A stretch of DNA of 53,561 bases from Ardenticatenaceae bacterium. Its GTDB lineage: Bacteria > Chloroflexota > Anaerolineae > Promineifilales > Promineifilaceae. Location: assembly GCA_020634415.1 (NCBI GenBank), contig JACKBT010000032.1:1-53561 (forward strand), read 5' to 3'. This document shows, piece by piece, positions 9,131 through 18,400 of the stretch. Under the pieces are notes generated by a model. That model made no database searches, was not told where the DNA came from, and worked only from the letters and a program-made list of their open reading frames with translations. Made by a program: the position numbers and the translations under genes. Positions within the stretch are counted from its first letter, which is position 1. Every line of letters begins with the position of its first letter.

Positions 9131-10213
9131 CTAAATATTAAACTTAACGTTAATAATATCCCCATCCTGAACCAGATAAGTTTTACCTTCCTGGCGCAGT
9201 TTACCCGCCGCCCGCGCCTGTGGCAGCCCCCCCAAAGCAATCAGATCATCATAATGAATAGTTTCAGCACGGATAAAGCCTTTAGCCAGGTCAGAATGAA
9301 TAGAACCAGCCGCATCAACGGCCGTTGCCCCCCGTTCAATCGTCCACGCCCGCACCTCATCTTCCCCCACCGTAAAGAACGATTGCAGCCCCATCAAATC
9401 ATAACAAAGGTGCACCACCTTATCCAGGCTCAGCTCCGTCACCCCATACTCATCCATAAACATCGCCAGCGCGTCCTCATCATCCCCCAACTGCGACAGC
9501 TCCATCTCCAATTTACCCCGCAAATTCGTCATCACCGTCTGCTGATGGTCATAATCAAGCCACACCTCATCCTGGTCATCACCAATATTCATAATCACAA
9601 CCGTGGGCTTGAGAGTCAACAGGCCAAAGCCGCGCAAGGTCTTCAGCTGCTCCTCGTCCAGAGCCAAGTCACGCAACGGCCGTTCCGCCGACACCGCCTC
9701 ATACAACTGTTCAAACAAAGCCACTTCCGCCTGCGCCTCCGCCTTATTCTTCAGCGCCCCCTTGTTCAGCCCCTCCTTCAACTTCTCCAACCGCCGCTCC
9801 ACAATCACCAAATCATTCAGCAAAAATTCGGTATCCATCGCCTCCAAATCACGCGCCGCATCCACACTGCCATCCGGGTGCGGAAAAAGCTCACTCTCAA
9901 ACGCCCGCACCACATGCACAAACCCATCCAGCCCCGCCAGATGGTTCAGCAATTCGCCGCTCATACCCCCGCCCTGGCTGGCTCCCTTCTTCAAACCCGC
10001 CACATCAGTATAGGTAATGCGAGCATACATCGTCTTCTTCGGCTTAAACATCTCCGTCAGCACATCCACCCGATGATCACGCACATCAACAACGGCCGTC
10101 AACACATCAAAACGGCCCCCCATACTCTGCCCCGTCGGCGCATCACCCCGCGTCAACGCATTAAAAATCGTCGTCTTGCCACTACCCGGCAAGCCAATAA
10201 CACCTAGTTTCAT
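9131..10213 (-). CDS. ychF: Ribosome-binding ATPase YchF (OBG family)
   Basis: Universally conserved P-loop NTPase of the OBG group that prefers ATP and associates with ribosomes. The protein has 360 residues, the usual length. Motifs: G1 GLPGSGKTTIFN near the N-terminus, DVAGLKKGAS (G3), the central coiled-coil region (RRLEKLKEGLNKGALKNKAEAQAEVALFEQL), VVIMNIGDD in the region where the specificity loop lies, and a C-terminal TGS domain (GSIHSDLAKGFIRAETIHYDDLIALGG, ending LVQDGDIINVKFNI). It stands alone between two kinases. Confidence 0.96.
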   Translation of the reverse strand: MKLGVIGLPGSGKTTIFNALTRGDAPTGQSMGGRFDVLTAVVDVRDHRVDVLTEMFKPKKTMYARITYTDVAGLKKGASQGGGMSGELLNHLAGLDGFVHVVRAFESELFPHPDGSVDAARDLEAMDTEFLLNDLVIVERRLEKLKEGLNKGALKNKAEAQAEVALFEQLYEAVSAERPLRDLALDEEQLKTLRGFGLLTLKPTVVIMNIGDDQDEVWLDYDHQQTVMTNLRGKLEMELSQLGDDEDALAMFMDEYGVTELSLDKVVHLCYDLMGLQSFFTVGEDEVRAWTIERGATAVDAAGSIHSDLAKGFIRAETIHYDDLIALGGLPQARAAGKLRQEGKTYLVQDGDIINVKFNI

Positions 10214-10249
10214 AATACCTCAAGCTACTATATAAAAATTCATCTACTG

Positions 10250-10300
10250 CTAGACTACCAGACTACCAGACCAATAGACTACCAGACTACCCAAGTATAC
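10250..10300. repeat. Short direct repeats (AGACTACC word) upstream of ychF
   Basis: The word AGACTACC recurs four times in about 45 bases (10253-10290 region). It belongs to the group of intergenic gaps built from one short iterated word, but here no reverse-complement half is present. Confidence 0.6.
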
Positions 10301-10388
10301 CAACAGCCCGCCCATTTGCCCCAAAACGAGCATTGTCACGACGATCAACCATCGGTACAATACTTTACCATAAGAGGCACTTATCAAA

Positions 10389-12647
10389 ATGAGTTTACCA
10401 GAAGCCAACACCCTCACCTCCCTCATTGCCACTGTTTGTTATACCCTGTTACTCATCATCACCTTCACCCGGCGCAGCCAACAGGAAAAACAGACCCGCT
10501 GGCTGCTCCTCTTTCTCGTCCTCTCCATCATCTGGGAATTCACCCGCTTCTTTGCTCCCCCAGAATCAGCCGCCATCTCCCTATCAGCCATCGCCTTAAT
10601 CATCAACGTCATCACCCTGGGCATCGCCACGGCCGTTTACGCCAGTTGGCCCCATCAACGTCTATGGCTCGTCCTCAGCGGCACACTCCTCGCCGCCACC
10701 ATCGCCAGCAGCCTCTTCCTCCCCAACCAAACCATCAACCTAAACACCCTGCAACTGCCCCCCATCACCCTCAGCTACCTCATCACCATCACCAGTTGGT
10801 TCATCCTCGCCCTCTACCTGCTGCTGCGCACCTGGAGCGGCTACCGCCACACCCAATTCCCCTGGCACGCCAACCGGCTCCTCTTCTGGGGCATCACCCT
10901 CCTCGTCACCTTCATCGGCGAGAGCCTGCTCTTCTTCAACTGGTCCGGCCTCATCATCGCCGGGCAAATCACTCGCTTCATCGGTGTCATCGGCCTCGTC
11001 TACGCCGTCTCCTCCTACCTCATCTTCGATGTCCGCACCCGCTTCCAACGCGGACTAGCCTTCATCTTCGTCACCTTCATCTCCGCCCTACCCCTCATCG
11101 CCGCCGTCGTCATCGTACAAAGCTTCGGCCAGCAGATGTCATGGGATGTAGCCACCGTTATACTGTTAACGGCCGTCGTCATCACCCTCGGCATCTTCCT
11201 CAACCAACCCTTCCAACGCCTCCTCGAACGCTTCGTCGCCCGCTACCTCCTCGGCGAAGCCATAGACACCAACAAAGTCGTCCGCAGCTACAGCCAGGCC
11301 ATCTCCCGCACCCTCGACGTCCAACAACTCTCCATCGTCATCATCGGCACCCTCAACGAACTCCTCGGCACATCCCGCGGTGCCCTCATGCTCGTCACCC
11401 GCGAAGCCGACCAATACACCATCGCCCCCATCCCCGGCATGGGCGACACCCCCCGCCGCTCCCTCAACCTGGCCCTAGACAGCATCTTCATCCAGGCCCT
11501 CATCCAAAAACACCAACCCCTGCTGCAATACGAACTCGACTTCAACCCCAACTACACCAACCTCACCCCCGACGAAAAAGAGTGGCTGCAAGAACTCTCC
11601 ATGGAAGCCTTCGTCCCCGTCATCACCGACCGCGACCTGGACGGCCTCATCACCATAGGCCCCAAACGCTCCGCCCTGCCCTACCAGCCCAGCGAACTCG
11701 AACTGCTGCAAGTCCTGGCCGACCAAACCGTCGTCGCCCTGCAAAACGCCCGCCTGTTCAGCGAACTAGGCACCCAAAACGAACAAATCCAACTGCTCAA
11801 CACCGACCTCATCAGCCAAAACGAGCGGCTAGAAATCATGGATCGCGTCAAATCAGACTTCATCACCATCGCCTCCCACGAACTACGCACCCCCCTCACC
11901 CAGGTCAAAGGCTACTCCGACATTCTAGCCGCCATGAACGAAGAAAACGCCCTCACCCGCGAACAAACACGAGAGATCGTCGGCCACATCAACCGCGCCA
12001 CCTTACAGCTAGAACGGCTGATTACAGCCATGCTCGATGCCAGCCAGCTAGATGTGGATGGGATGCAGTTAACCTTCGTGCAAACCAAGTTAGACATGAT
12101 CGTCAAATTGGCAATGGAGCCGCTGGCCCAGGCCCTCAAAGAGCGGCGCATCACCATTGAAGTCTGCGATTTGGAAATTCTGCCTCCCATTTATGCCGAC
12201 TTCAAACGATTGGTACAAGCCTTCCAAAACCTCATTGGCAACGCCGTCAAATACACACCAGATCACGGCAACATCACCATTGATGCCACCCTTTTGAACA
12301 ACCCCAACGGCAGCAGCGACCATATTGAGATGGTGATTGCCGACACAGGCATTGGCATTGATCCCCAATTCCATGAGCTAATTTTCGAGAAATTTTTCCG
12401 CATTGGCGACCCCCAACTGCATTCAACAGGCAGCACCAAATTTAAGGGTGCTGGCCCCGGCCTGGGGCTGCCCATTGCCAAGGGCGTTATCGAGGCGCAT
12501 GACGGCCGTATTTGGGTCGAATCCGAAGGCGAAGATGAAAAACGGCTTCCCGGCAGCCGCTTCTACATCATCCTGCCCGTACGGCCGTCTGGCGTACAAA
12601 CCGCCACCTCCCAACCCGCCTCCCGCCCCTCCTACCTTGTCGGCTAA
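10389..12647 (+). CDS. Multi-TM sensor histidine kinase with GAF domain
   Basis: Integral-membrane kinase of 752 residues. Residues 1 to about 275 contain eight or nine hydrophobic helices, with no large outside domain. That suggests sensing within or at the membrane. A GAF domain follows at about 310-465 (SRTLDVQQLSIVIIGTLNELLGTSRGALMLV...), then HisKA with H497 (ITIASHELRTPLTQVKGY) and HATPase (NLIGNAVKYTP, DTGIGI, GPGLGLPIAKG). There is no receiver domain and no adjacent response regulator, so the partner is encoded elsewhere. Ordinary EnvZ/PhoR-type H-box. Codon use matches its neighbours. Confidence 0.92.
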   Translation: MSLPEANTLTSLIATVCYTLLLIITFTRRSQQEKQTRWLLLFLVLSIIWEFTRFFAPPESAAISLSAIALIINVITLGIATAVYASWPHQRLWLVLSGTLLAATIASSLFLPNQTINLNTLQLPPITLSYLITITSWFILALYLLLRTWSGYRHTQFPWHANRLLFWGITLLVTFIGESLLFFNWSGLIIAGQITRFIGVIGLVYAVSSYLIFDVRTRFQRGLAFIFVTFISALPLIAAVVIVQSFGQQMSWDVATVILLTAVVITLGIFLNQPFQRLLERFVARYLLGEAIDTNKVVRSYSQAISRTLDVQQLSIVIIGTLNELLGTSRGALMLVTREADQYTIAPIPGMGDTPRRSLNLALDSIFIQALIQKHQPLLQYELDFNPNYTNLTPDEKEWLQELSMEAFVPVITDRDLDGLITIGPKRSALPYQPSELELLQVLADQTVVALQNARLFSELGTQNEQIQLLNTDLISQNERLEIMDRVKSDFITIASHELRTPLTQVKGYSDILAAMNEENALTREQTREIVGHINRATLQLERLITAMLDASQLDVDGMQLTFVQTKLDMIVKLAMEPLAQALKERRITIEVCDLEILPPIYADFKRLVQAFQNLIGNAVKYTPDHGNITIDATLLNNPNGSSDHIEMVIADTGIGIDPQFHELIFEKFFRIGDPQLHSTGSTKFKGAGPGLGLPIAKGVIEAHDGRIWVESEGEDEKRLPGSRFYIILPVRPSGVQTATSQPASRPSYLVG

Positions 12648-12688
12648 TCGGTCATCAGCCATCGGCCATCCAAATACCGATGACCGAT
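12647..12688. repeat. Intergenic hairpin (ATCGGTCATC word)
   Basis: ATCGGTCATC at 12647-12656 pairs with GATGACCGAT at 12679-12688. Shortened copies of the same words lie between and after the arms. It starts in the last codon of the kinase gene and could terminate it. Confidence 0.6.
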
Positions 12689-12709
12689 GACCGTTCACGG
12701 ATAACAACT

Positions 12710-13051
12710 ATGTATATGCTCATCATGGTCTTAGATGACACCAGCCATTTAAATGAAGTACTGCAAGCCTGGCGCGGGGCTGGCGTGCGCGGCGTGACCA
12801 TCATGGAAAGCACAGGCATCAACCGCGTACTACCCCGCGAAGCCCCCAACCCCGGCTTCATGGGCTTTTCCCAATTATTAGGCAGCGGCCGTGTGGGCCA
12901 CCAAACCCTGTTCGCAGTAATCGAAAGCATGACCCTAGCCGAAACGGCCGTCTCCGCCACCGAAGCCGTCCTCGGCGACCTCAACAATCCCCACACCGGC
13001 ATCATCTTCGCCGTCCCCGTCGCCAAAACCTGGGGCATACCCGACATGTAA
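12710..13051 (+). CDS. Conserved hypothetical protein of PII-like size and pattern
   Basis: A 113-residue protein read from ATG at 12710 (an upstream in-frame start at 12680 lies in the repeat and is less likely). The pattern MYMLIMVLDDTSHLNEVLQAWRGAGVRGVTIMESTGINRV, then FAVIESMTLAETAVSATEAVLGDLNNPHTGIIFAVPVAKTWG, resembles ferredoxin-like signalling proteins such as the PII group: beta strand, helix, 'GVrGvTi.es.G', a flexible loop and a C-terminal 'G.iFavPV' strand. The resemblance is by eye and the ligand is unknown. The next gene is a cation antiporter, so a regulatory link is possible but unproven. Confidence 0.65.
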   Translation: MYMLIMVLDDTSHLNEVLQAWRGAGVRGVTIMESTGINRVLPREAPNPGFMGFSQLLGSGRVGHQTLFAVIESMTLAETAVSATEAVLGDLNNPHTGIIFAVPVAKTWGIPDM

Positions 13052-13094
13052 TCAGCAGAAAATAACCAAGGAATGGAAATTTAATGACTTACAA

Positions 13095-13145
13095 GAGACT
13101 GGAGACTAGAGACTAGAGACTGGTTAGTCTCTAGTCTCCAGTCTC
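13095..13145. repeat. GGAGACT-family intergenic hairpin, copy 1
   Basis: A 19-base arm at 13095-13113 (GAGACTGGAGACTAGAGAC) pairs perfectly with 13127-13145, with a further copy of the word in the loop. Related sequences occur at 22496-22536, 25219-25258, 30299-30323 and 41973-41993. Confidence 0.85.
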
Positions 13146-13191
13146 GGTTTCATAGGCCATTTAATCTGCATTCCTAAGAGCCACATAACCT

Positions 13192-14181
13192 ATGGTCTGG
13201 ATACAATTCATACTCAGCGCAGCCGTCGTCGTCTTCACCGCCAACAAACTAGCCGAATATGGCGACATCATCGCCGTGCGCACCAAACTGGGCGGCGTAT
13301 TTGTCGGCACTATTTTTCTCGCCGGGGCCACCTCCCTGCCCGAAATGGTCGCCTCCATCAGTGCCTTCAAGGCCGGCGTACCCAATCTGGCCGCTGGCAA
13401 CTTCTTCGGCAGCAACATGGTCAACGTCGTCCTCATCGCCCTCGTAGACCTCATCAACTTCCAGGTTCCCTTACTGCGCCGCGTAGCCGTCAACCACGCC
13501 CTAACCGCCGCTTTAACCAGCGTCCTCATGCTCGTCGCCATCATCGCCATCATGGGCCACGTCAACATCGCCATCGGCTGGGTAGGCATAGACAGCCTCC
13601 TGCTCATCATCCTCTACTTCGGTGGTGTCTGGCTCATTCAGCGAGAAGGGCGGGCACAAACGGCCGTTTCCGTCGCCGTCGAACCAGGCCCCGAATTCCC
13701 CAGCCTATGGCGCGGCATCATCGGCTTCGTCATCGCCGCCACAGTCCTGATCCTGATTGTGCCTCTGCTCGTCTCCGCCAGCACCGGCATCGCCACCATC
13801 ACCGGCCTGGGCACAGGCTTCGTCGGCACAGCCCTCCTCAGCGTCGTCACCTCCCTGCCCGAACTCATCGCCGCCCTTGCCGCCATGCGCATGAACGCCT
13901 TCGACATGGCCGTAGGCAACCTCTTCGGCTCCAGCGTCTTCAACATGCTCGCCCTGGGATTATCCGATTTCTTCTTTGTAGACGGCCGTTTCCTCGAAGC
14001 CATAGACGAAAACTTCATCCTCGTCGGCCTCCTCGGCCTCCTCCTCACCAACATGGCCCTCGTCGGCAACCTCGCCCGCGTCGAACGCAAATTCCTCTTC
14101 ATCGAACTAGATGCCGTCGCCATCATCATCGTCTACCTCCTCGGCATGTACCTCCTCTTCATACGCGGCATCGGCCTCTAA
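13192..14181 (+). CDS. CaCA-superfamily sodium/calcium-type antiporter
   Basis: Inner-membrane cation exchanger of 329 residues and about ten TM helices. Both alpha repeats are clear: GTIFLAGATSLPEMVASISAFKAG...AAGNFFGSNMVN in the first half and GTGFVGTALLSVVTSLPELIAALAAMRMN...AVGNLFGSSVFN in the second. The acidic residues in SLPE and the GN(F/L)FGS motifs are the family's ion-binding elements. The substrate is likely Ca2+ against Na+ or H+, but ion identity cannot be read from the sequence. The gap before it holds the hairpin at 13095-13145. The NTPase gene begins 100 bases downstream on the same strand. Confidence 0.92.
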   Translation: MVWIQFILSAAVVVFTANKLAEYGDIIAVRTKLGGVFVGTIFLAGATSLPEMVASISAFKAGVPNLAAGNFFGSNMVNVVLIALVDLINFQVPLLRRVAVNHALTAALTSVLMLVAIIAIMGHVNIAIGWVGIDSLLLIILYFGGVWLIQREGRAQTAVSVAVEPGPEFPSLWRGIIGFVIAATVLILIVPLLVSASTGIATITGLGTGFVGTALLSVVTSLPELIAALAAMRMNAFDMAVGNLFGSSVFNMLALGLSDFFFVDGRFLEAIDENFILVGLLGLLLTNMALVGNLARVERKFLFIELDAVAIIIVYLLGMYLLFIRGIGL

Positions 14182-14281
14182 CACAATTTCATCCCGCTTT
14201 ACGTCCCTCCGACACAATGCTAGAATTACCAGCCAGGTTAAAGCCCGATCCTTAGAAGTAAGCACAAGGACAGCATCACCC

Positions 14282-15388
14282 ATGAGTAATTTCGACGAGA
14301 AGCTATTTGTCAATTTCGAGAAGAAAGTCGGCGGATTCCAAAAACTCATTCGCCCCGACGTACCCAAATCTGTCATGGTCATCGAAGCCGCCAAAGACAT
14401 GGGCAAAAGCTGGCTCGTCAGTTGGATGCAGCAATACTGCCAACGAGACGCTGGCGTACCCGTCGCCACCATCCATTTTGGCGATGCCCTAGAAATCTAC
14501 CGCATAGAGGACGACCTCGACCTGGTACGGCTGCTGCGCGATCGGCTGGGACAACCCCAATACTTCAACCAACTCAATGCCATCATCAACCAATACACCG
14601 ACCCCGATTTAAGCGGCAACACCAGCGCCCTAGCCATCTTGCGCCGCAACATCGAGGAATATTTCAACCTGGAAGAGCTGCAAGACCTCACCTTTGAAAT
14701 CGGCATCCGTTACGAAAACATCGCCGGCGACACCCTCCGGGCCAAAACCCGCGAACTGGTCATCTACTGTGATCGCAACAGCTTGATAGAGCTGCTGCTA
14801 ACAACATTGGAACGAGAACGGCCGTCCGTCCCCATCAAGTGGCGCGAAGGCTTCAACACCACCCCCACCACCCTCGCCGTCGTCACCATCACCACCGACA
14901 CCCCCATCGAAGACAAACGCGGCCGCATCCAAGCCCTCAGCGACCGCGAGCGCGAATACGCCGAACAGCAAATCAACCAGGCCTTCTTCGACTGCCTCAC
15001 CAAACTCGCCACCGACAAAGCCCCCCTCGTCTTCCTCCTCGATGCCACCGAAAAGGCCCCCACCAAAGCCACCCGCTGGATACAACACGAACTGCTGCAG
15101 CGCATCCGGCAGGGCCTTCTGCCCCAGGCCAACGTCATCATGACCGGCCGCAAAACCTTCGACCTCACCGACCTGGAAATCCGCCACCTGCTCGTAGAAA
15201 CAAGCCTCACCCCCTTCGGCGACGACCACATCCGCGAATACATCTTCGACCGACGCGGCATCACCGGCTACGAACTCAGCTTTTTTGTAGATGCCAGTGG
15301 CGGCATACCCGGCCTTCTGGCCATCATGGCCGACAACGTAGCCCGCAAATATCAGGACGACGACGATGATTTTTTTAGCGACCTATAA
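14282..15388 (+). CDS. P-loop NTPase of STAND-like type (first half of a two-gene unit)
   Basis: A 368-residue protein from ATG at 14282, with an AGGA site upstream. A longer in-frame start at 14111 would overlap the antiporter gene and encode a Ser-rich leader with no fold. Visible features: Walker A-like VMVIEAAKDMGKSWL (about 31-45), Walker B-like APLVFLLDATEKAP (about 246-259), a strand ending in MTGRKTFDL (sensor-like, about 282-290), LTPFGDDHIREYIFDRRGI, and DASGGIPGLLAIMADNVARKY (about 336-356). The last resembles the GxP-type ARC/winged-helix approach of AP-ATPases and STAND NTPases. The tail is very acidic (DDDDDFFSDL). The next gene begins with what looks like the missing winged-helix and TPR part, so the two may form one functional ATPase. 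Function unknown. Confidence 0.72.
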   Translation: MSNFDEKLFVNFEKKVGGFQKLIRPDVPKSVMVIEAAKDMGKSWLVSWMQQYCQRDAGVPVATIHFGDALEIYRIEDDLDLVRLLRDRLGQPQYFNQLNAIINQYTDPDLSGNTSALAILRRNIEEYFNLEELQDLTFEIGIRYENIAGDTLRAKTRELVIYCDRNSLIELLLTTLERERPSVPIKWREGFNTTPTTLAVVTITTDTPIEDKRGRIQALSDREREYAEQQINQAFFDCLTKLATDKAPLVFLLDATEKAPTKATRWIQHELLQRIRQGLLPQANVIMTGRKTFDLTDLEIRHLLVETSLTPFGDDHIREYIFDRRGITGYELSFFVDASGGIPGLLAIMADNVARKYQDDDDDFFSDL

Positions 15389-15390
15389 CA

Positions 15391-15433
15391 ATTTACGATT
15401 GAAATCGTCAATCGTAAATCGTCAATCGTAAAT
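15391..15433. repeat. Intergenic hairpin and direct repeat between NTPase and TPR genes
   Basis: ATTTACGATT (15391-15400) pairs with AATCGTAAAT (15410-15419). The 14-base word CGTCAATCGTAAAT occurs twice in tandem at 15406-15433. It lies in the 49-base gap between the two genes and could lower expression of the second. Confidence 0.75.
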
Positions 15434-15437
15434 TCCC

Positions 15438-18400
15438 ATGGATCTTCCCCAAGACCCTGCTGCCCAACTCCTCTACCAAATGCTAGAGGACACCCACCCC
15501 AAGATGGTGGAAGCCCTCTACCAGGCATCCATTTCGCCCTGGTACGATTTGCCCTTCTTTACGGCCGTTCGTGCCGAAGACGACGGCCGTAACGAAGCCC
15601 TCCTCCCCCGCCTCACCCGCTACTCCTTCATCATCCCGCTGCAAAGCAACAACGGCCACACCATCTATAGCGTGCGCCCCGACGAACGCGACTGGCTGCA
15701 GCGCCACTGGATCGCCAGCAATCCCCAAGACTTCCAGGCCACCCACCAACGCGCCTACACCTACCGCCACACCCATCCCGACCCCGCCAACCCCGATGCC
15801 CACGCCCAAAACGAACTCTACCACCTCTTCTTCGCCGATTTCGCCGCCGCCGCCGACCGGCTCACCGACCTCTTCCGCATCTACTTCACCGACCGGCGGC
15901 TCACAGCAATGGAACGGCTGCTAACAACGGCCGATGAAGCCCGCACCTACCTCGAACTCCTGCAACACCCCGGCCTGCACGACCTGGACAACCTGCTCCT
16001 CCACCTCAACACCCGCCTTTCCCAACTGCGCGGCTACTGGCGCGAAAGCATCGAGCCACTGCGCCGCCTCCTCGAAGACCCCAAACTCTCCCACGACCTG
16101 GCCCCCTACGTCGTCCGCGCCTACGGTCTAGCCCTCTGCCAAATAGACCAACACGTAGAAGCCATCGAACAGCTAAAATTCGCCCTAACCGAATTTGAAC
16201 AGCGCACCCAAACGGCCGATCACCCCCGCATCCTCCAGGCCGAACAAGGCTACACCATGATCGCCCTCGGCGATGCCTACATAGGGCTGGCCGCCCAGGC
16301 ACGCGGCATCAGCCAAGACATGACCGTACCCACATTCGGCCGTTTCCACATCCTCAGCGACTTCTTCAACTTCTTCATCTCCCTCCCCCTCGTCTTCTAC
16401 CTCACCTTCTACCTCGGCTACCGCGTCTGGCTGCCCCAATTCTGGCCCATCTACAAAGACCTCGACTGGATCATCGCCCGCCTCTTCGCCACCGCCGCCC
16501 GCTACTACAAAAAAGCCGACCCCCTGCTCGAAGCCGAATCAGCCCAAGCCCAACAAGCCAACCAGGCCGGCACAATCAACCTCGAATACCTCCCCCGCCA
16601 AGAAGGCGTCTTCGCCGACGAAAAACTAGCCTACCTCTACATGCAAATGGGCGCATACCGCGAAGCACGGCAGCTGTTCGACTACCTCCTCTCCGAACAA
16701 GAAGCACCCTTAGGCGAATATCGCCGCGCCTCCATTCGCGTCGGCCTGGCCCACACCCTCGTACAGCTAAACGAAAACAACCTGGCCCGCACCGAACTCG
16801 AGCGAGCCATGACCGTCCTAGAATTCTACGAAGAGCCAGAACTCCAGGCCATCGCCCGCGCCGTACTCGGCCAGGCCATGCTAGAAACAAGCAGCCAAAC
16901 GGCCGATCCCGAAGCCACCACCACCGCCGCCATCTACCACCTCTACGAAGCCATGCAACTGCACCAGGCCCAAGGGCACTGGATCAAAGCCACCGAAGTC
17001 AGCGAATACCTCCTCGCCATCACCCACGACTCCGCCTACAGCCTAACCGCCGACCAAAAAGAAGATGCCCAACAAACGGCCGAAACCCTCAGCAAACGCC
17101 ACTACCCCATGCCCTACCGCAACCGCGTCACCACCCTCTTCCGCCGCTTCGTCCTCGTCCTCCTGGCCGTCATCGTCTTCTTCCTCATGCCCATGAGCAC
17201 CATCAAACTCGACATCGGCACCAGCACCGTCCCCCAAATCACCTTCCAGGCCAGCCCCCTGCTCGACCCCAGCAACGCCGACTTCACCCCCGACCTCATG
17301 CAAGGTGTCACCGCCCTCAACCTGGCCCAACCACCCAACCCCGACGTCTTAGTCACCTTAGGCATACAACTCGTCCTCGGCTACCTGCTCATCTCCACCA
17401 GCCTGGGCCTGCTGGCTATGAGCTTCACCCCCTTGCGCCAGGTGCAAAAAGCAGGCCAGGCCCAAGTCATGCGCCTGGACGCACAAGGCATTCGTGTCGG
17501 GCAGGGTTGGACACAAAGCAGCATCAACTGGAGCGATGCCACCCGCTACATTCAAGCCGATGTTCGCCTCTTACAAAACTGGCTGCCCGACAGCTCCTAC
17601 TCCGTCCTGCAAGCCGGGCCACGCTCCATCTTCATCGGCGGCAGCACCGCCTGGTACGCCTCCCTGCGCAACCGCATTGCGCGGCAGTTACCACCCGCTA
17701 CCGAGCAAATCCATCTCAGCCACACCCTCATCCGCAGCCGCATGGGGATCTGCATCCTCATCACCTCCCTCATCCTCTTCACCATTGCCCTCATGGGCAC
17801 CTTCGCCCCGCAGATCGTGCCCCAAGATTGGCTCGGCCCCTACAGCCTGGCCGACCTCTACCCCTACGTCTACCTCGGCTTCTTCATCCCCATGATCTGG
17901 TGGTACATCTACCAGCCGCTTCACAAACGCTGGCGCATCGAGCCAGCCACCACACCCATCTATTGGGCTGGCGGCATCGGCCTGCTTCTGGCCATACTGC
18001 GCCTCAGCACCCGCTTCCGCCCCTGGTTCACCATCCCCGACATCTACCCCGATCTGCTCATTACCGGGCTGCTGCTGGCGACAGCCATCATCATCTGGAA
18101 TGCTCGCGATTACCAGAAGGTTCTTGTGCGCCCCAACTGGCTGCGCCTGGGATCGGCCGTTTTCGCCGGCATCCTCTCACTCTTCATGGTCGCCCACCTC
18201 ATCCAAGTCGTTCTCGCCTATCACCATCTCATTCGCGGCAACTATTACCAAACATTAGCCCTGGAAGAGCCAGAAACAGCGGCGCATGAAGCCGATTCTT
18301 TGGCCGCATACAAGCTTTCCCTCGACATTACCGAAACAAAACTGCTGGGCCTCCTCGACACCCATACCCCCAGCCGCACCGCTGTGGGCATCCCCAGGCC

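Noticed and set aside
10316..12160. 614-residue His/Arg/Pro-rich open frame on the plus strand
   Set aside because: Out-of-frame shadow of the kinase at 10389-12647; composition follows the real gene's third-position bias.
14111..14281. 57-residue Ser-rich N-terminal extension of the NTPase
   Set aside because: It overlaps the antiporter's end in another frame and has no conserved features; the ATG at 14282 has a ribosome site.
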